NCBI RefSeq assembly: GCF_010672385.1
Contig: NZ_JAAHGT010000030.1
Coordinates: 1-32,144 of the forward strand
Direction of reading: 5' to 3'
Length of the DNA: 32,144 nt
Source of the DNA: Okeania sp. SIO2F4
GTDB taxonomy: Bacteria > Cyanobacteriota > Cyanobacteriia > Cyanobacteriales > Microcoleaceae
The translations under genes were made by a program, and so were the position numbers. Positions 1 to 9,307 of the stretch are shown here, in pieces. The stretch's first letter is position 1. Each line of letters opens with the position of its first letter. The notes beneath the pieces were generated by a model that ran no database searches, was not told where the DNA came from, and worked only from the letters and a program-made list of their open reading frames with translations.

Positions 1-114
1 GCTGTATAATAATTATTATCCCATAACAAATAGTGCTAAAATTTGATAGTCAATATAAACAAGAAAATTATTGATTTATAGAATCAATTTTAGTCATAAA
101 TCAACAGGTGAAAT

Positions 115-657
115 ATGGCAATACTGAAACTAGAAGACGGTACAATTTACACTCAACTCAACGATATTTCTCGTGAACTTGAATCCTTAAATGTGCAACT
201 GAATCATTGGCCTGTAGGAGACAATCCAGAAATTCATAATATACTGGCAAAAGATGTACTCAGCGATGATGAAAAAAAACGATTATTACAAAGTTTGGAT
301 AACTATTTTGAGCAACTAAAAGAAACTGCTGGTTATCAGTCACGAGACTTAGTGGCAATACATCCAGAAATTCCTAATCTTGATGCAATGTTATCAAAGT
401 TCGATAAATGTCATACCCATGCAGATGATGAAGTGCGTTATATTGTGGCAGGAGAAGGTATTTTTGGTTTTGTACGTCCTGATGATAGTCAAGTAGAATT
501 AACAGTACAGCCACAAGAATATATTAATGTACCAGCTAATACAGAACATTGGTTTTATTTGACACCAGAAAAGCGAGTTAAAGCTGTGCGATATTTCGTT
601 TCGACAGAAGGTTGGGTTCCTCATTACACTGGTACAGCAATTCGTTTTAATCAATAG
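115..657 (+). CDS. mtnD: acireductone dioxygenase (ARD), methionine salvage
   Basis: The 180-residue product is a cupin of the ARD family. It oxidises acireductone with O2 to the keto acid precursor of methionine plus formate (the Fe form; the Ni form gives an off-pathway product) in the cytosolic methionine salvage pathway. The metal site is visible: His100, His102 and Glu106 in CHTHADDEVRYIVAGEG and His145 in NTEHWF, matching the His-His-Glu-His set known for this family. The length is normal and nothing is truncated. No other methionine-salvage gene lies in the window, so it stands alone here. No strong ribosome binding site precedes the ATG. The upstream gene, if any, lies outside the window. 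Family assignment is confident; metal choice cannot be read from sequence. Confidence 0.95.
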   Translation: MAILKLEDGTIYTQLNDISRELESLNVQLNHWPVGDNPEIHNILAKDVLSDDEKKRLLQSLDNYFEQLKETAGYQSRDLVAIHPEIPNLDAMLSKFDKCHTHADDEVRYIVAGEGIFGFVRPDDSQVELTVQPQEYINVPANTEHWFYLTPEKRVKAVRYFVSTEGWVPHYTGTAIRFNQ

Positions 658-741
658 AATATAAGGTATTAATTGAGGTAACTATAAACTACTAAAAAAA
701 ATAGTAGAAAAACTAACTCATTAATTCACAACCAAACTATT

Positions 742-768
742 GTAGGGGTTTGGTATTCAAACCCTTAT
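742..768. terminator. GTAGGGG-type hairpin downstream of mtnD
   Basis: GTAGGGGTTTGG and CAAACCCTTAT pair around a short loop about 85 bp after the mtnD stop. It belongs to a set of similar hairpins at 8687, 12319 and 31117. It is probably a factor-independent or attenuating terminator, though no long T-run follows. Confidence 0.45.
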
Positions 769-800
769 GATAAATTTAATATCCATTGCATCAAAGAATA

Positions 801-939
801 TAGCAATTCCCAAAAAGCGTGAGGTATAAAATTAGTTGGTTTTAGGGAGTAGGGAGTAGAAAGCAGGGAGTAGTAATTCGGGTTATATGGGAATAGAAAA
901 GAAGAAAAAAACTGTACCTCAGTAACTTGATAAACGCTA
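801..939. mobile_element. MITE-like element, family B copy 1 (TA target duplication)
   Basis: This 139-bp non-coding element begins TAGCAATTCCC and ends AAACGCTA, with TA on both flanks (799-800 and 940-941). Just inside the ends the arms carry GTGAGGTA and its reverse complement TACCTCA. The interior holds an irregular tandem array of GGGAGTA-like units (about 846-873). Related copies lie at 26216-26338, 26637-26887 and 30048-30195. TA duplication is the habit of IS630/Tc1-mariner transposases, so mobilisation in trans by such an enzyme is an inference. Confidence 0.6.
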
Positions 940-1510
940 TATTAAAAATAGTATAGGCAATAAAAATTTAATTTTTCATCAGGAAGATAGGAAAGTTTTT
1001 AGTTGAGGAAGTTAAAGAAAAAAAGGTGGTCCAATTGTAGATTTTATTGCTCAATAAGCCTGACTAATAAATAAGGTCTCAAGCCTCCCCTTCCAAGGGG
1101 ATAAAAAAGGAAAGAAAATTTCGGATTTCAAGCCTCCTGCTGAAGATAAAGGTACTGATAACTGTTAAGGCAGTTCCTCCGATAGGAGGCTAACTGATAA
1201 CTGAAATGACAAGCATATCTAAATAAATATCATATTTTATTGTTTACTATCAAAAAAAAATAAGCATTCAGTCAGCTATCAGCTAATTGCCTTTATCAGA
1301 GGCATTCTTATTAACAGATTCAGCAAAAATCATTTGGCTACAAATTCCTGAAAATTCCCTATTTGTCATCCCCGAACCTTCATACCCTAATATTAATGCT
1401 AAATGCTGACTTCGCTCGAGCTGAATGGTTACCAAAAAACAACTATAAATATTTTCATTATTCCCATAAATGCTAGGATAAAATTAGATAATTTACTAAA
1501 AAACAAACCG

Positions 1511-2548
1511 ATGAAATACAACAAACTTGGCGATAGTAACCTCAATGTATCAGAAATTTGTTTGGGCACCATGACCTATGGGCAACAAAATACTATTGAA
1601 GAAGCTCATCAACAACTTAATTATGCTGTTGCTGAAGGTATTAATTTTATTGATGCAGCAGAAATGTATCCAGTACCAACTAAGGCTGAAACTCAAGGAA
1701 AAACAGAAGAATATATTGGTGAATGGTTGGTTAAACAACAGCGCGATAAATTAATTATTGCTACAAAAATTGCCGGACCAAATCCTAAAATGACTTGGGT
1801 TCGTGGAGGAAATAATCAAGTTAATCGCCCTAATATTCAGCAAGCAGTAGAAGATAGTTTGCGCCGTCTTCAAACTGACTATATTGACCTCTATCAAATT
1901 CATTGGCCTGACCGTTATGTGCCTTTATTTGGTGCCCCCGATTATGACCCAAATAATGAGCGAGATACAACACCTATTGCCGAACAATTGGAAGTATTTG
2001 CCGAGTTAATTAAAGCTGGAAAAATTCGTTATTTAGGAGTAAGTAATGAGACAGCCTGGGGAGTATGTGAATTTTCTCATCTAGCAGAAAAATTAGGTTT
2101 ACCAAAAATAGTTTCAATTCAAAATGCTTTTAGTTTAGTTAACCGTGTTTTTAATATAAATATAGCTGAAGCTTGTCGATTTAATAATGTGGGATTAATG
2201 GCTTATAGTCCTCTAGCTTTTGGTCTTTTAACGGGTAAATATTTGCATGGAGTTCCTGAAAATTCTCGTGTAGCTTTGTTTCCTGGATTTGAGCAACGTT
2301 ATCGTAAAACAAATTTGACTGAAGCAATAACAGCTTATGTAGAAATTGCCCATAAAAATAATATGACTCCGGCGCAATTAGCATTAGCTTATGTGCGTTC
2401 CCGATGGTTCGTAGCTAGTACAATTATTGGGGCAACAACTATGGAACAATTGAAGGAAAATATTAGTAGTGTAGAGATAAATTTGACTGAAGAAATTATT
2501 GCTGAAATTGATGAGGTTCATGCTAAATATCCGAATCCTACACCTTAG
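1511..2548 (+). CDS. tas: aldo/keto reductase, Tas-like
   Basis: The 345-residue product is an NADPH-dependent aldo/keto reductase closest in character to E. coli Tas, which it matches almost end to end from memory (MTYGQQN, EMYPVPTKAETQG, SNETAWGV, ATTMEQLKENI). The catalytic tetrad is present: Asp48, Tyr53 (FIDAAEMY), Lys86 (IIATKIAG) and His132 (QIHWPD). I chose the ATG at 1511 because it gives the family's normal N-terminus MKYNKLGDSNL. An open frame extends 36 codons upstream to 1403 but is low-complexity and unrelated. The physiological substrate is unknown; a cytosolic carbonyl reductase is the safe description. It converges on xisI, with only a small repeat element between the two stop codons. 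Confidence 0.9.
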   Translation: MKYNKLGDSNLNVSEICLGTMTYGQQNTIEEAHQQLNYAVAEGINFIDAAEMYPVPTKAETQGKTEEYIGEWLVKQQRDKLIIATKIAGPNPKMTWVRGGNNQVNRPNIQQAVEDSLRRLQTDYIDLYQIHWPDRYVPLFGAPDYDPNNERDTTPIAEQLEVFAELIKAGKIRYLGVSNETAWGVCEFSHLAEKLGLPKIVSIQNAFSLVNRVFNINIAEACRFNNVGLMAYSPLAFGLLTGKYLHGVPENSRVALFPGFEQRYRKTNLTEAITAYVEIAHKNNMTPAQLALAYVRSRWFVASTIIGATTMEQLKENISSVEINLTEEIIAEIDEVHAKYPNPTP

Positions 2549-2551
2549 AAT

Positions 2552-2734
2552 ATAAGCATTCAGCTATTAGCAGTCAGTTCTCAGCTTTATTAATGAATGA
2601 AGCAATCATTTCGTTTAATTTCTACAACATTTTCAACCAAAGAATTGAAGCATAATTAATGATAACCTTGATTTGCCAATTACAGGTAATGTAGCTAATA
2701 GCTGATAGCTAATAGCTGACTGCTGAATGCTTAC
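2552..2734. mobile_element. MITE-like element, family A copy 1, between converging genes
   Basis: The 183-bp sequence is bounded by TAAGCATTCAGC on the left and its exact reverse complement GCTGAATGCTTA on the right. Runs of the heptamer TAGCTGA and variants lie inside both arms. It starts 3 bp after the reductase stop and ends 4 bp before the xisI stop, so it fills the whole tail-to-tail gap. No convincing target duplication is visible. It may act as a terminator for both genes (inference). Confidence 0.6.
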
Positions 2735-2738
2735 AAAA

Positions 2739-3074
2739 TTAATTCACTGCAAACCCTGTATGAGGACGAATTTCTGGTGGATGAAACCCCAAGACAATTT
2801 TGCTTTTAGGAATACCTGCATTCACTAAATCTAAAGCTATTCCATCTTCCATTCCATCTTCGTAAATCCATATTTTATCATTGATAATTTCTAAGTGAAC
2901 GACGCAACCATGTACTCTTTTTCCCTTTAAATATCCCACAGTTAATAACAAATAATTTTTGTGGTCTTCACTAATAATAAACTTTCGTTCTAAGTTCCCG
3001 TAAGCATAGGGTAATTTGGCATATTCCCCTAGAATTTCAGTAATAATTTGATGATAATTATTTATGGTATCCAT
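2739..3074 (-). CDS. xisI: XisI family protein
   Basis: The 111-residue product matches the XisI family (fdxN element excision controlling factor) along its whole length, including the typical start MDTINNYHQII, the middle GYLKGKRVHGCVVHLEI, and the C-terminal VLGFHPPEIRPHTGFAV. In heterocyst-forming Anabaena, XisH and XisI are needed with the recombinase XisF for excision of the fdxN element. Here no recombinase or nif gene is seen, and the pair occurs widely in cyanobacteria without such an element, so the actual job is unknown. Its start lies inside the end of xisH (13-bp overlap) and AGGAG precedes it, so translational coupling is likely. Confidence 0.9.
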   Translation of the reverse strand: MDTINNYHQIITEILGEYAKLPYAYGNLERKFIISEDHKNYLLLTVGYLKGKRVHGCVVHLEIINDKIWIYEDGMEDGIALDLVNAGIPKSKIVLGFHPPEIRPHTGFAVN

Positions 3075-3478
3075 TGAAAAATCATCTCCTGTTTAGCATC
3101 AAAAATAATTAAACTAAACCGTTTATTTTTTAATAAAACTTGACCGATAGGTTCTGCAAAAATTTCTTCAAAAACACTTTCTGTAATTGCTACATATAAT
3201 AAACGATCTGGTTCTACTTCCTGGATAATATCATAATATAGGATATATTGACCTAATGCTTTTTCTAAATCATTAACTCGCGATGAACTGGTAAAACTTT
3301 TAACTTCAACAGCAATTTTTTGGTTTCCCTTTGCAGCAGAAATTAATTTCTCTGCTCCTAAATCGACAAACAAATCTCTTTTCCCAATTGCCAAAATATA
3401 AGGGTCGTCAGTAATATTCCAACCATCTTTCATTAAGGCGTTTTTTACAGTTTCGTGATACAAATCTTTAGCTGGCAT
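3062..3478 (-). CDS. xisH: XisH family protein, PD-(D/E)XK nuclease-like fold
   Basis: The product starting at the ATG at 3478 is 138 residues and begins MPAKDLYHETVKNAL, the usual XisH N-terminus. An in-frame GTG at 3505 would add nine residues not found in the family. The family has a restriction-endonuclease-like fold. Candidate site residues are visible as an Asp in DLFVDLGAE and the Glu/Lys of IAVEVKSF. XisH is normally encoded just upstream of XisI, as here, and the two overlap by 13 bp, suggesting an obligate pair. A role in controlling excision is documented only for the Anabaena fdxN element; a nuclease-plus-partner function in other settings is inference. Confidence 0.88.
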   Translation of the reverse strand: MPAKDLYHETVKNALMKDGWNITDDPYILAIGKRDLFVDLGAEKLISAAKGNQKIAVEVKSFTSSSRVNDLEKALGQYILYYDIIQEVEPDRLLYVAITESVFEEIFAEPIGQVLLKNKRFSLIIFDAKQEMIFQWIP

Positions 3479-3728
3479 TTGCGTATTTTTTTCTAAAATT
3501 TTCACGTTTATCTTGAGACTTTTATTAATAAATTATAGGAAGCGATCGCTATTAAAGTTAGATTAATTGTAGCTTCTGAAGTTTGGCTCATTAATTGATA
3601 ATGGATAATTACCTCTGGTTAAAACCGTAATATAATAAGTCCCATTCTTGGCCAACTTGAGGCATATAAATTTTTTACAGCGCTTTTGCTAGTTGATAAA
3701 CTACATCGTCACAACCAAAACAGTGTAC

Positions 3729-3749
3729 GGGAAAATGGCCATTTGTCCC
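3729..3749 (-). terminator. hairpin downstream of the WD40 gene
   Basis: An imperfect palindrome centred on AATGGCCATT lies about 30 bp past the stop of the minus-strand WD40 gene, with GGG/CCC at its edges. It resembles the GTAGGGG hairpins elsewhere in the window. Terminator function is plausible but unproven. Confidence 0.35.
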
Positions 3750-3778
3750 TACTTTAGTCTACTTTACATAGGAAATCC

Positions 3779-6700
3779 CTACTTTATCATGGTAGCCCCC
3801 AATGTGAGGAGAGTTTCTTTTTGGCCTTCAGTTAATCCTGTAGCACCTGTAATATTCATTCCTTCATAGAGGCGTTTTGCTTTGAGGGTTTTAATGCAGC
3901 TACCTGTTTGAGTATTCCACAGTTTAATGGTCTGGTCTTCGCTACCACTTGCAAGCATCGAGCCGTCACCACTAAAAGCCACAGAGCGAATAGTATTTTC
4001 ATGTCCTGTTAAGGTTTGCCAGAGTTTGCCACTGTCAACATCCCAAAGTTTGATTGTACGATCATCCCCACCACCTGCTATCAGATTACTATTAGGACTA
4101 AATTCAATTGTTCTAATTTGCTCGGTATATTCTGTTAAAGTATGCAGACATTCTCCTGTACTGACATTCCAGAGTTTGACAGTGAGGTCATCACTAGCAC
4201 TGGCAATAATTTTACCATTAGAACTCCAAGCAACTTGACGCAACTTATCTTGATGTTCTCCTATATCTGTAAGTCTTCCAGTTTCAATATTCCATGTTTG
4301 TAATAATTTTCCATCACTAGCGATCGCTAAATTCTGACTATCCGGACTTACAGCAACCGACCACAACCAGTTTGGATAATCTTTGAAAGTTTGCAGACAG
4401 CTATTTGTATTCATATCCCACAATTTAATACAGCGATCGTCTCCAACACTAATCAGTTTTTTTCCTTGCTCATAAAAAGCAACTAACCAGATCCAGTCTC
4501 CATGTCTTTCGGGAAGAATTGAGCATTTCCCAGTGGCAATATCCCATAGTCTAATCTGACCATCATTTCCACCACTAGCTATTTTTGTTCCTTGAGGATG
4601 GAAAGCAACTGATTGAACGCGCTTTGTATGACGACCTAAAATTCTACTGTTACCTGTTTCAATATTCCAGAGTCTAATTGTGCAGTCGTCACTCCCACTC
4701 ACTAAAGTTTGACCGTCAGGAGAGAAAGCAACTGACCAGACTCTTTGAGTGTAACCGTTGATAGTCTTCAAAGGTTCACCTTTGGGGATATCCCATAACC
4801 TGACACTTTGATCGTCGCTCCCACTAATTAGAGTTTTACCATCACTACTAAAGGTTATCGCTCGGACTCGTCGATTTTTTTCCGGTAAAGTAAGTAATAA
4901 TTTACCTGTTTCGATATCCCATAACTTCACAGTTTGATCTGTACTACCGCTAGCTAGAGTTTGATTGTCAGGACTAAAAACAACTGACCACACTCGTCCG
5001 TTGTGTCCTGAAAAAGTTTTCAGACAGTCACCAGTATGGATATCCAGTAACCTGACAATTTTATCGTCGCCACCAGTAGCTAGAGTTTTTCCATCAGGAC
5101 TAAATGCGATGGAGCGAACGGGATGATTATCTTGTTTCCAAGTTGTGAGACGTTCACCATTCTGAACATCCCATAATTTTACTGTTTGATCTACACTAGC
5201 ACTAGCTAAAATTGTTCCTTGAGGATTGAAAGCAACTGCTATTACCCAATAACGATGCTCTGGTAAAACGTGAAGACATTGATGAGAGTTAATATCCCAC
5301 AATCTTACGGTACCGTCATTACTAGCACTAGCTAAAGTATTACCGTCTGGACTCAAAGCAATAGACCAAATGTGACCAGTGTGTCCTTCTAATGTAGCAA
5401 GACATTCACCTGTATCAATATTCCATAACTTTATAGTGGAGTCGTTACTACTACTAACTAAAATTGGTTTTTGAGGATGAAAAACAAGAGACCTTACCCA
5501 ATTAGTATGACCTAAACAATTAGTTATAAATTGACCGTCCGCTACTCGCCAAATATAAATATTTCTATCTGCATCTCCGGTCGCCCAAAGTTTGCCATCA
5601 TAACTAAATGCGACGCAAAGAATACTGCCTAAAGGTTCGGAAAAAATTGATTTAGATAAATTAGAATTGGTAAAGTTAACCTCATGTAATTCAACTCCTT
5701 GAAGATATGCTTGACAAATAGTTAAATAAGAAAAATCGTAGTTGGTTAAATCGGTATTGAGCTGAGACAATATATTGAGAAGATTCCCTCCTAAATATCC
5801 AGGAGCTAAAGGAGATTTATTTTGGCAATTTGAGATAATTTGTTGGAGTTTATTTTCGACATTTATTTTTCCTCCTAATTCTTGAATTAATCTTTCTAGT
5901 AGTGGTTGGATAATCAGGCGAATTTGAGTTTCTCGAATATAATCTTTAGCCGTTGCTTTGGAGAGACAGTAGTCATTAAAAAGTTCTATTTGAGCAGTCT
6001 TAATTTCTTGGCAAACTTCATCTATTAATCGAGCAATAATATATTCCCTAATTACAGGTAGGACTGTATATCCTAATTCGGTAGTTTTGATGAGCGATCG
6101 CCGTTTTAAAGATATTAATGATTGGAGTAATTCTTGTTTGGTTTGCCATGAAATAATATCTTCTTTTAGTTCTGTATCTGACGCTGGTTCATAATTAATT
6201 GCCAGCCAATACATAATTTCCTGTTCTGAGGTACATAGACGATTAAACTGACGTTCATATAAATCGTTAATCTCCTCGAATTTTAGCTGCCCTAATTTTA
6301 AATAATCTTCTACAAATTTAGATAAATTTCCCCCTAAACCTTCTTGAATACCTGCTGCTACAATTTCCAAAGCAGAAGGATTACCTCCATAATGTTCAAT
6401 AATTAATTTCCATTCATCTTCTGAGCCTTCAAATTCTCCATATTCTGTAAATATTTTTTGACTGTTTTCTAGATTTAACCCTTCTAATTCTAAAATTTTT
6501 ATAGTTTTAGTTTTTTTAGCAATTAAATCAATTGCTTGTGGTTTTTCTCGGCTGGTAATTAACAAAAAACTTTTATGAGATGATTCAGCTATTCGCCTGA
6601 CTAAATTACCATAGCCTTGATAACCTTCTCGATATTTACCTGTTTTATTGCCAATTTCAAGGATTGATTCTGCATTATCCAGTATCAGTAAACAACGAGA

Positions 6701-7348
6701 GGATGCAAAATAATTAATTAGTATGGTTATTTTTTCATCTAAAGTTTCTGGCAGTATAGTTTCTTGCTGATTAGAAAAGAATTTAATTGAATCTTCCAGA
6801 ATGTTTTCTATTTTTGGAGATGCTTCAAGACTTCGCAAAATTATATATTCAAAATTATTCAGAACTTTGTTTCTTAATTGAATTGATAAACTTGTTTTCC
6901 CAATACCTCCTCGACCAAGCAGCAAAATTAACTTACATTTTTCCTGCAAAATAGATTTGTTTAATTCTTCTAATTCCTGAGTACGTCCGAAAAAGTGAGA
7001 AGTAGTAGGAGCATTTTTTAAATCCAAAGATACAGTAGGAGCATTTTTTAAATCCGAAGATAAAGGTTGAATATTATCAACTATTTCTTTCCAATTTAAT
7101 TCCAAAACTTGGCAGAATGCTTGAAAATATTTGGGACTTACACCCGTATTTCCTCGGAATCTCTTCCAGGTGCCAATTGAAACAGTACCCGGCACTTCTT
7201 TCTTCCCATTTTTAACCATAGGTAGAAACTTACTAGCTTCATCCAGCCAATTTTCATTATCTAACGCCCATCCCTTTTCTGCTTGGATTTGCTTGATAGT
7301 TTCATTAATTTTTTTAAGTCCTTCAGATGAGGATCTCAGAGTTTTCAC
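3779..7348 (-). CDS. STAND-type NB-ARC ATPase with 14 C-terminal WD40 repeats
   Basis: The 1189-residue protein has four parts. Residues 1-95 form a small helical domain ([33 protein letters not shown]) common at the front of cyanobacterial NB-ARC proteins. An NB-ARC NTPase spans about 117-440, with P-loop GRGGIGKTS (145-153), Walker [10 protein letters not shown] (about 220-228), LLITSREKP, and GNPSALE (about 323-328). A linker of pentapeptide-like character ([12 protein letters not shown]) leads to 14 WD40 repeats from about residue 570, enough for two seven-bladed propellers. The tail [15 protein letters not shown] is typical of this class. Such proteins sense ligands through repeats and oligomerise on NTP binding; defence, cell-death or signalling roles are known for relatives, and the role here is unknown. 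The start is GTG at 7348, preceded by AAGG at good spacing. It is divergent from the RTX-like gene. Confidence 0.9.
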   Translation of the reverse strand: MKTLRSSSEGLKKINETIKQIQAEKGWALDNENWLDEASKFLPMVKNGKKEVPGTVSIGTWKRFRGNTGVSPKYFQAFCQVLELNWKEIVDNIQPLSSDLKNAPTVSLDLKNAPTTSHFFGRTQELEELNKSILQEKCKLILLLGRGGIGKTSLSIQLRNKVLNNFEYIILRSLEASPKIENILEDSIKFFSNQQETILPETLDEKITILINYFASSRCLLILDNAESILEIGNKTGKYREGYQGYGNLVRRIAESSHKSFLLITSREKPQAIDLIAKKTKTIKILELEGLNLENSQKIFTEYGEFEGSEDEWKLIIEHYGGNPSALEIVAAGIQEGLGGNLSKFVEDYLKLGQLKFEEINDLYERQFNRLCTSEQEIMYWLAINYEPASDTELKEDIISWQTKQELLQSLISLKRRSLIKTTELGYTVLPVIREYIIARLIDEVCQEIKTAQIELFNDYCLSKATAKDYIRETQIRLIIQPLLERLIQELGGKINVENKLQQIISNCQNKSPLAPGYLGGNLLNILSQLNTDLTNYDFSYLTICQAYLQGVELHEVNFTNSNLSKSIFSEPLGSILCVAFSYDGKLWATGDADRNIYIWRVADGQFITNCLGHTNWVRSLVFHPQKPILVSSSNDSTIKLWNIDTGECLATLEGHTGHIWSIALSPDGNTLASASNDGTVRLWDINSHQCLHVLPEHRYWVIAVAFNPQGTILASASVDQTVKLWDVQNGERLTTWKQDNHPVRSIAFSPDGKTLATGGDDKIVRLLDIHTGDCLKTFSGHNGRVWSVVFSPDNQTLASGSTDQTVKLWDIETGKLLLTLPEKNRRVRAITFSSDGKTLISGSDDQSVRLWDIPKGEPLKTINGYTQRVWSVAFSPDGQTLVSGSDDCTIRLWNIETGNSRILGRHTKRVQSVAFHPQGTKIASGGNDGQIRLWDIATGKCSILPERHGDWIWLVAFYEQGKKLISVGDDRCIKLWDMNTNSCLQTFKDYPNWLWSVAVSPDSQNLAIASDGKLLQTWNIETGRLTDIGEHQDKLRQVAWSSNGKIIASASDDLTVKLWNVSTGECLHTLTEYTEQIRTIEFSPNSNLIAGGGDDRTIKLWDVDSGKLWQTLTGHENTIRSVAFSGDGSMLASGSEDQTIKLWNTQTGSCIKTLKAKRLYEGMNITGATGLTEGQKETLLTLGATMIK
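7004..7060 (-). repeat. 30-bp in-frame tandem duplication inside the NB-ARC gene
   Basis: Two copies of a 30-bp unit lie head to tail, nearly identical, encoding [19 protein letters not shown] around residues 99-117. This is the linker between the N-terminal domain and the NB-ARC domain, so the duplication lengthens a hinge without breaking the frame. Confidence 0.75.
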
Positions 7349-7426
7349 TTAACACCTTACTCCCTGATTGTCAAGAACAAATTTAGATCATTATACACGA
7401 AATCTAACCGATCTGTTTTTGTGCTG
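7341..7426. promoter_or_regulatory. upstream module, copy 1 (resembles 9081-9166)
   Basis: This stretch, shared by the divergent NB-ARC and RTX-like genes, aligns with 9081-9166: TTCACTTAACACCTTACTC here against TTCACATAACAACTTACTC there, then TAGATCATTATACACG against TAGATCATTATGCACA, and both end in TTTTTGTGCTGG. The inverted repeat that is perfect downstream is degenerate here (roughly 12 of 16 arm bases match). A shared promoter or operator is an inference from its position in front of two genes with related leaders. Confidence 0.5.
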
Positions 7427-7500
7427 GCGATCTGATGAAAGCCAATGTAAAACTTAAAAGTAATTAAATCTATTCAGTTAATTCTGAAAGGATGAACATA

Positions 7501-8664
7501 ATGAATTTCTCTTCACTTTTTCAAAGCATAAATCAAACTATGGTGATGAATAGTCCTAATAATCGTACTCCATCAATGAGTATTTCTTCACCTTTTGGAA
7601 ATATGGTTATGAACACAAATCAGACTTCCATTTCTAATTCCAATAGTAACTCATCTCAAATTTCCATTTCTAGTTCCAATACTAATAGTAATTCATCAAC
7701 CACAACGAGTATTAATAGCCCAAATTCTGTTCCTAACATTAATGTTGGTGGTTCTACTAATGGGTCTTCTATAATTTCTATTTCTAATTCCAATGTTGGT
7801 GGTTCTGGATCGTCAAACATTTTTGAAGGTACCAATGGTAACGATGTTATCAACGGTAATAGTAGTAGCAATATTATTAAAGGATTTTCCGGCAATGATA
7901 GACTCAATGGTTTAAACGGCAACGATATTATTAATGCAGGTTCTGGCAAAGATACTTTAATAGGTGGTAATGGTAATGATATTCTCAATGGAAATTCTGG
8001 TAATGATAGGTTAAATGCTGGAAATGGTAACGACATTCTCAATGGAGGTTCGGGTAACGACATTCTCAACGGAGGTTTGGGTAACGACATTCTCAATGGA
8101 AGTTCGGGTAATGATAGGTTAAACGCTGGAAATGGTAACGACATTCTCAATGGAAGTTCAGGTAATGACAGGTTAAATTCTGGACTGGGTAACGACACTC
8201 TCACAGGTGGATCTGGGCACGATCGATTAGTTGCTGGTGGAGGAGATGACTTACTGATTGGTGTTAATGCTAATGTGAGTAGAATTACAAATAATGGAGT
8301 CTCAACTGTTACCATAACTAGCACTGGCAATCCTGGACGAGGAGAAAGAGATCGCTTAACCGGAGGAACAGGACCCGATGAGTTCATACTTGGAGACAAC
8401 AGCAATGTCTATTATAATGATCGTAACTCTTCAACTTCTGGTAAAAGAGACTATGCTATTCTCCAAGATTTTAATCCTAGTGAAGATAAAATTCAACTGA
8501 ATGGAGCAGCAAGTAATTATGTCTTAAAGGAGGTATCGGGTCATACTCGAATTTTCCTGGATGATGATGGAGTTTCTGGTTTTAGTCGTCAGGACGAATT
8601 AATTGGAATTGTGAGAAATAATACGAGCTTGAATTTAAACAGTAGCTCTTTTGAATTCGTCTAA
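7501..8664 (+). CDS. calcium-binding RTX-repeat protein, probable type I secretion substrate
   Basis: The product has a Ser/Asn/Thr-rich leader (about 1-105) containing [11 protein letters not shown]. About a dozen glycine-aspartate nonapeptides of GGxGxDxLx type follow ([18 protein letters not shown] and variants, about 108-265), then a C-terminal domain ending [11 protein letters not shown]. The nonapeptides form Ca2+-binding beta-rolls in RTX proteins. The C-terminal end resembles those of cyanobacterial type I secretion substrates, and no Sec signal peptide is visible, so export by an ABC exporter is inferred. Of two adjacent ATGs (7492, 7501) I prefer 7501: GAAAGG lies 9 bp upstream of it, and its product starts MNFSSLF, like MNLFSSF of the neighbour at 9308. 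No catalytic domain is seen; a surface or S-layer-like role is possible. Confidence 0.85.
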   Translation: MNFSSLFQSINQTMVMNSPNNRTPSMSISSPFGNMVMNTNQTSISNSNSNSSQISISSSNTNSNSSTTTSINSPNSVPNINVGGSTNGSSIISISNSNVGGSGSSNIFEGTNGNDVINGNSSSNIIKGFSGNDRLNGLNGNDIINAGSGKDTLIGGNGNDILNGNSGNDRLNAGNGNDILNGGSGNDILNGGLGNDILNGSSGNDRLNAGNGNDILNGSSGNDRLNSGLGNDTLTGGSGHDRLVAGGGDDLLIGVNANVSRITNNGVSTVTITSTGNPGRGERDRLTGGTGPDEFILGDNSNVYYNDRNSSTSGKRDYAILQDFNPSEDKIQLNGAASNYVLKEVSGHTRIFLDDDGVSGFSRQDELIGIVRNNTSLNLNSSSFEFV

Positions 8665-8686
8665 TATCAATTTGATAAATTAACAG

Positions 8687-8714
8687 GTAGGGGCAAACAG
8701 CCGTTTGTCCTTAC
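8687..8714. terminator. GTAGGGG-type hairpin after the RTX-like gene
   Basis: GTAGGGGCAAAC pairs with GTTTGTCCTTAC around a four-base loop, 22 bp past the stop codon. Its position and its similarity to hairpins at 742, 12319 and 31117 support a terminator role. Confidence 0.55.
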
Positions 8715-8771
8715 TACTCATTGATATAAAAATTCATTTATCACATCACATTTAAGAGTAAATATTTCACC

Positions 8772-9107
8772 TTTTTTCAATAAAAAATATATCATGCTCT
8801 TCACATAACAACTTACTTATTATCCGGTTTACACGGGAGCTTTATTATGAAGGTAACGCAGAAAGTAGAAGGCAGAAGGAGAAGGCATAAAAGTTGGAAT
8901 GATTTAGAAAAACTAGCTTTTCATAAGTATATTTGGTATGAAAGCAAAGATTTATTATTAAGTCCGCAAAAAGAGAAATACCCAAATGCAAAACCTGGAA
9001 AAACTGTTCCTCCAAATTGATCGGGACTTGCGCAAATATCCTATATATATCTAACGTTTTTTCAATAAAAAATCTATCATACTCTTCACATAACAACTTA
9101 CTCATTA
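8772..9107 (+). repeat. direct repeat pair (8772-8822 and 9057-9107) around a small gene
   Basis: About 50 bp containing TTTTTTCAATAAAAAAT and CTCTTCACATAACAACTTAC occurs twice, with only a few mismatches, on either side of the 57-codon frame at 8847. The second copy runs directly into the palindrome upstream of the 9308 gene, and the region before the 7501 gene carries a more diverged copy of that end. Local duplication of a promoter-bearing segment is the likely cause. Confidence 0.75.
8847..9020 (+). CDS. small basic protein, 57 residues, unknown
   Basis: The frame MKVTQKVEGRRRRHKSW... ends KPGKTVPPN. It has a good Shine-Dalgarno GGAG eight bases before its ATG and sits behind a copy of the repeat that also precedes the 9308 gene. 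The N-terminal third is strongly basic, followed by an aromatic patch (FHKYIWYE). I do not recognise a family. The strong ribosome binding site argues for translation. The short length and duplicated context allow the alternative that this is the trimmed remnant of a third member of the neighbouring leader-sharing genes, although it lacks the Ser/Asn leader. Confidence 0.45.
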   Translation: MKVTQKVEGRRRRHKSWNDLEKLAFHKYIWYESKDLLLSPQKEKYPNAKPGKTVPPN

Positions 9108-9114
9108 TTCATCA

Positions 9115-9166
9115 AGCACAAAAATAGATCATTATGCACAGATTCAAAATGATCTATTTTTGTGCT
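9115..9166. promoter_or_regulatory. perfect 19-bp inverted repeat upstream of the hydrolase gene
   Basis: AGCACAAAAATAGATCATT (9115-9133) and its exact reverse complement (9148-9166) flank a 14-base loop. It lies about 140 bp upstream of the gene start, behind no annotated stop except the small gene at 8847. It could be a terminator for that small gene, a DNA operator, or an RNA leader structure. The corresponding site before the 7501 gene is recognisable but imperfect. Confidence 0.65.
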
Positions 9167-9307
9167 GGAATATTTTGGAACCTCATGTCAGACTGAAACA
9201 AATCAAATTCATTCAACCACTTCTAATATTAGAATCAACTTATTAATTTAGGTTAATTTTCAGTATTAGAGAAGTCTGAATCACTAAAGATTAAGGATAA
9301 ACTTAAT

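Larger units (their letters stand above)
658..1510. other. gene-free interval between mtnD and the aldo/keto reductase
   Basis: This stretch holds the hairpin at 742, the family B element at 801-939, and a repeat-rich part at 1077-1290. The latter includes two CAAGCCTCC copies, a hairpin around AGTTCCTCC/AGGAGGCT (about 1173-1193) that matches the inside of the family A element at 31206, and a lone family A arm TAAGCATTCAG at about 1261. An upstream in-frame extension of the next gene (1403-1510) exists but shows no family similarity. No gene is supported. Confidence 0.5.

Noticed and set aside
1403-1510. N-terminal extension of the aldo/keto reductase
   Set aside because: The extra 36 residues have no family counterpart, and the ATG at 1511 gives the standard N-terminus.
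7656-8260. Glycine/aspartate repeat DNA considered as a CRISPR-like or minisatellite array
   Set aside because: The period follows codons of RTX nonapeptides with synonymous variation, and there are no unique spacers.
7656-8405. 249-codon minus-strand frame opposite the RTX repeats
   Set aside because: It is the antisense of a periodic repeat (PLRMSLP units); the sense frame has a clear family assignment.
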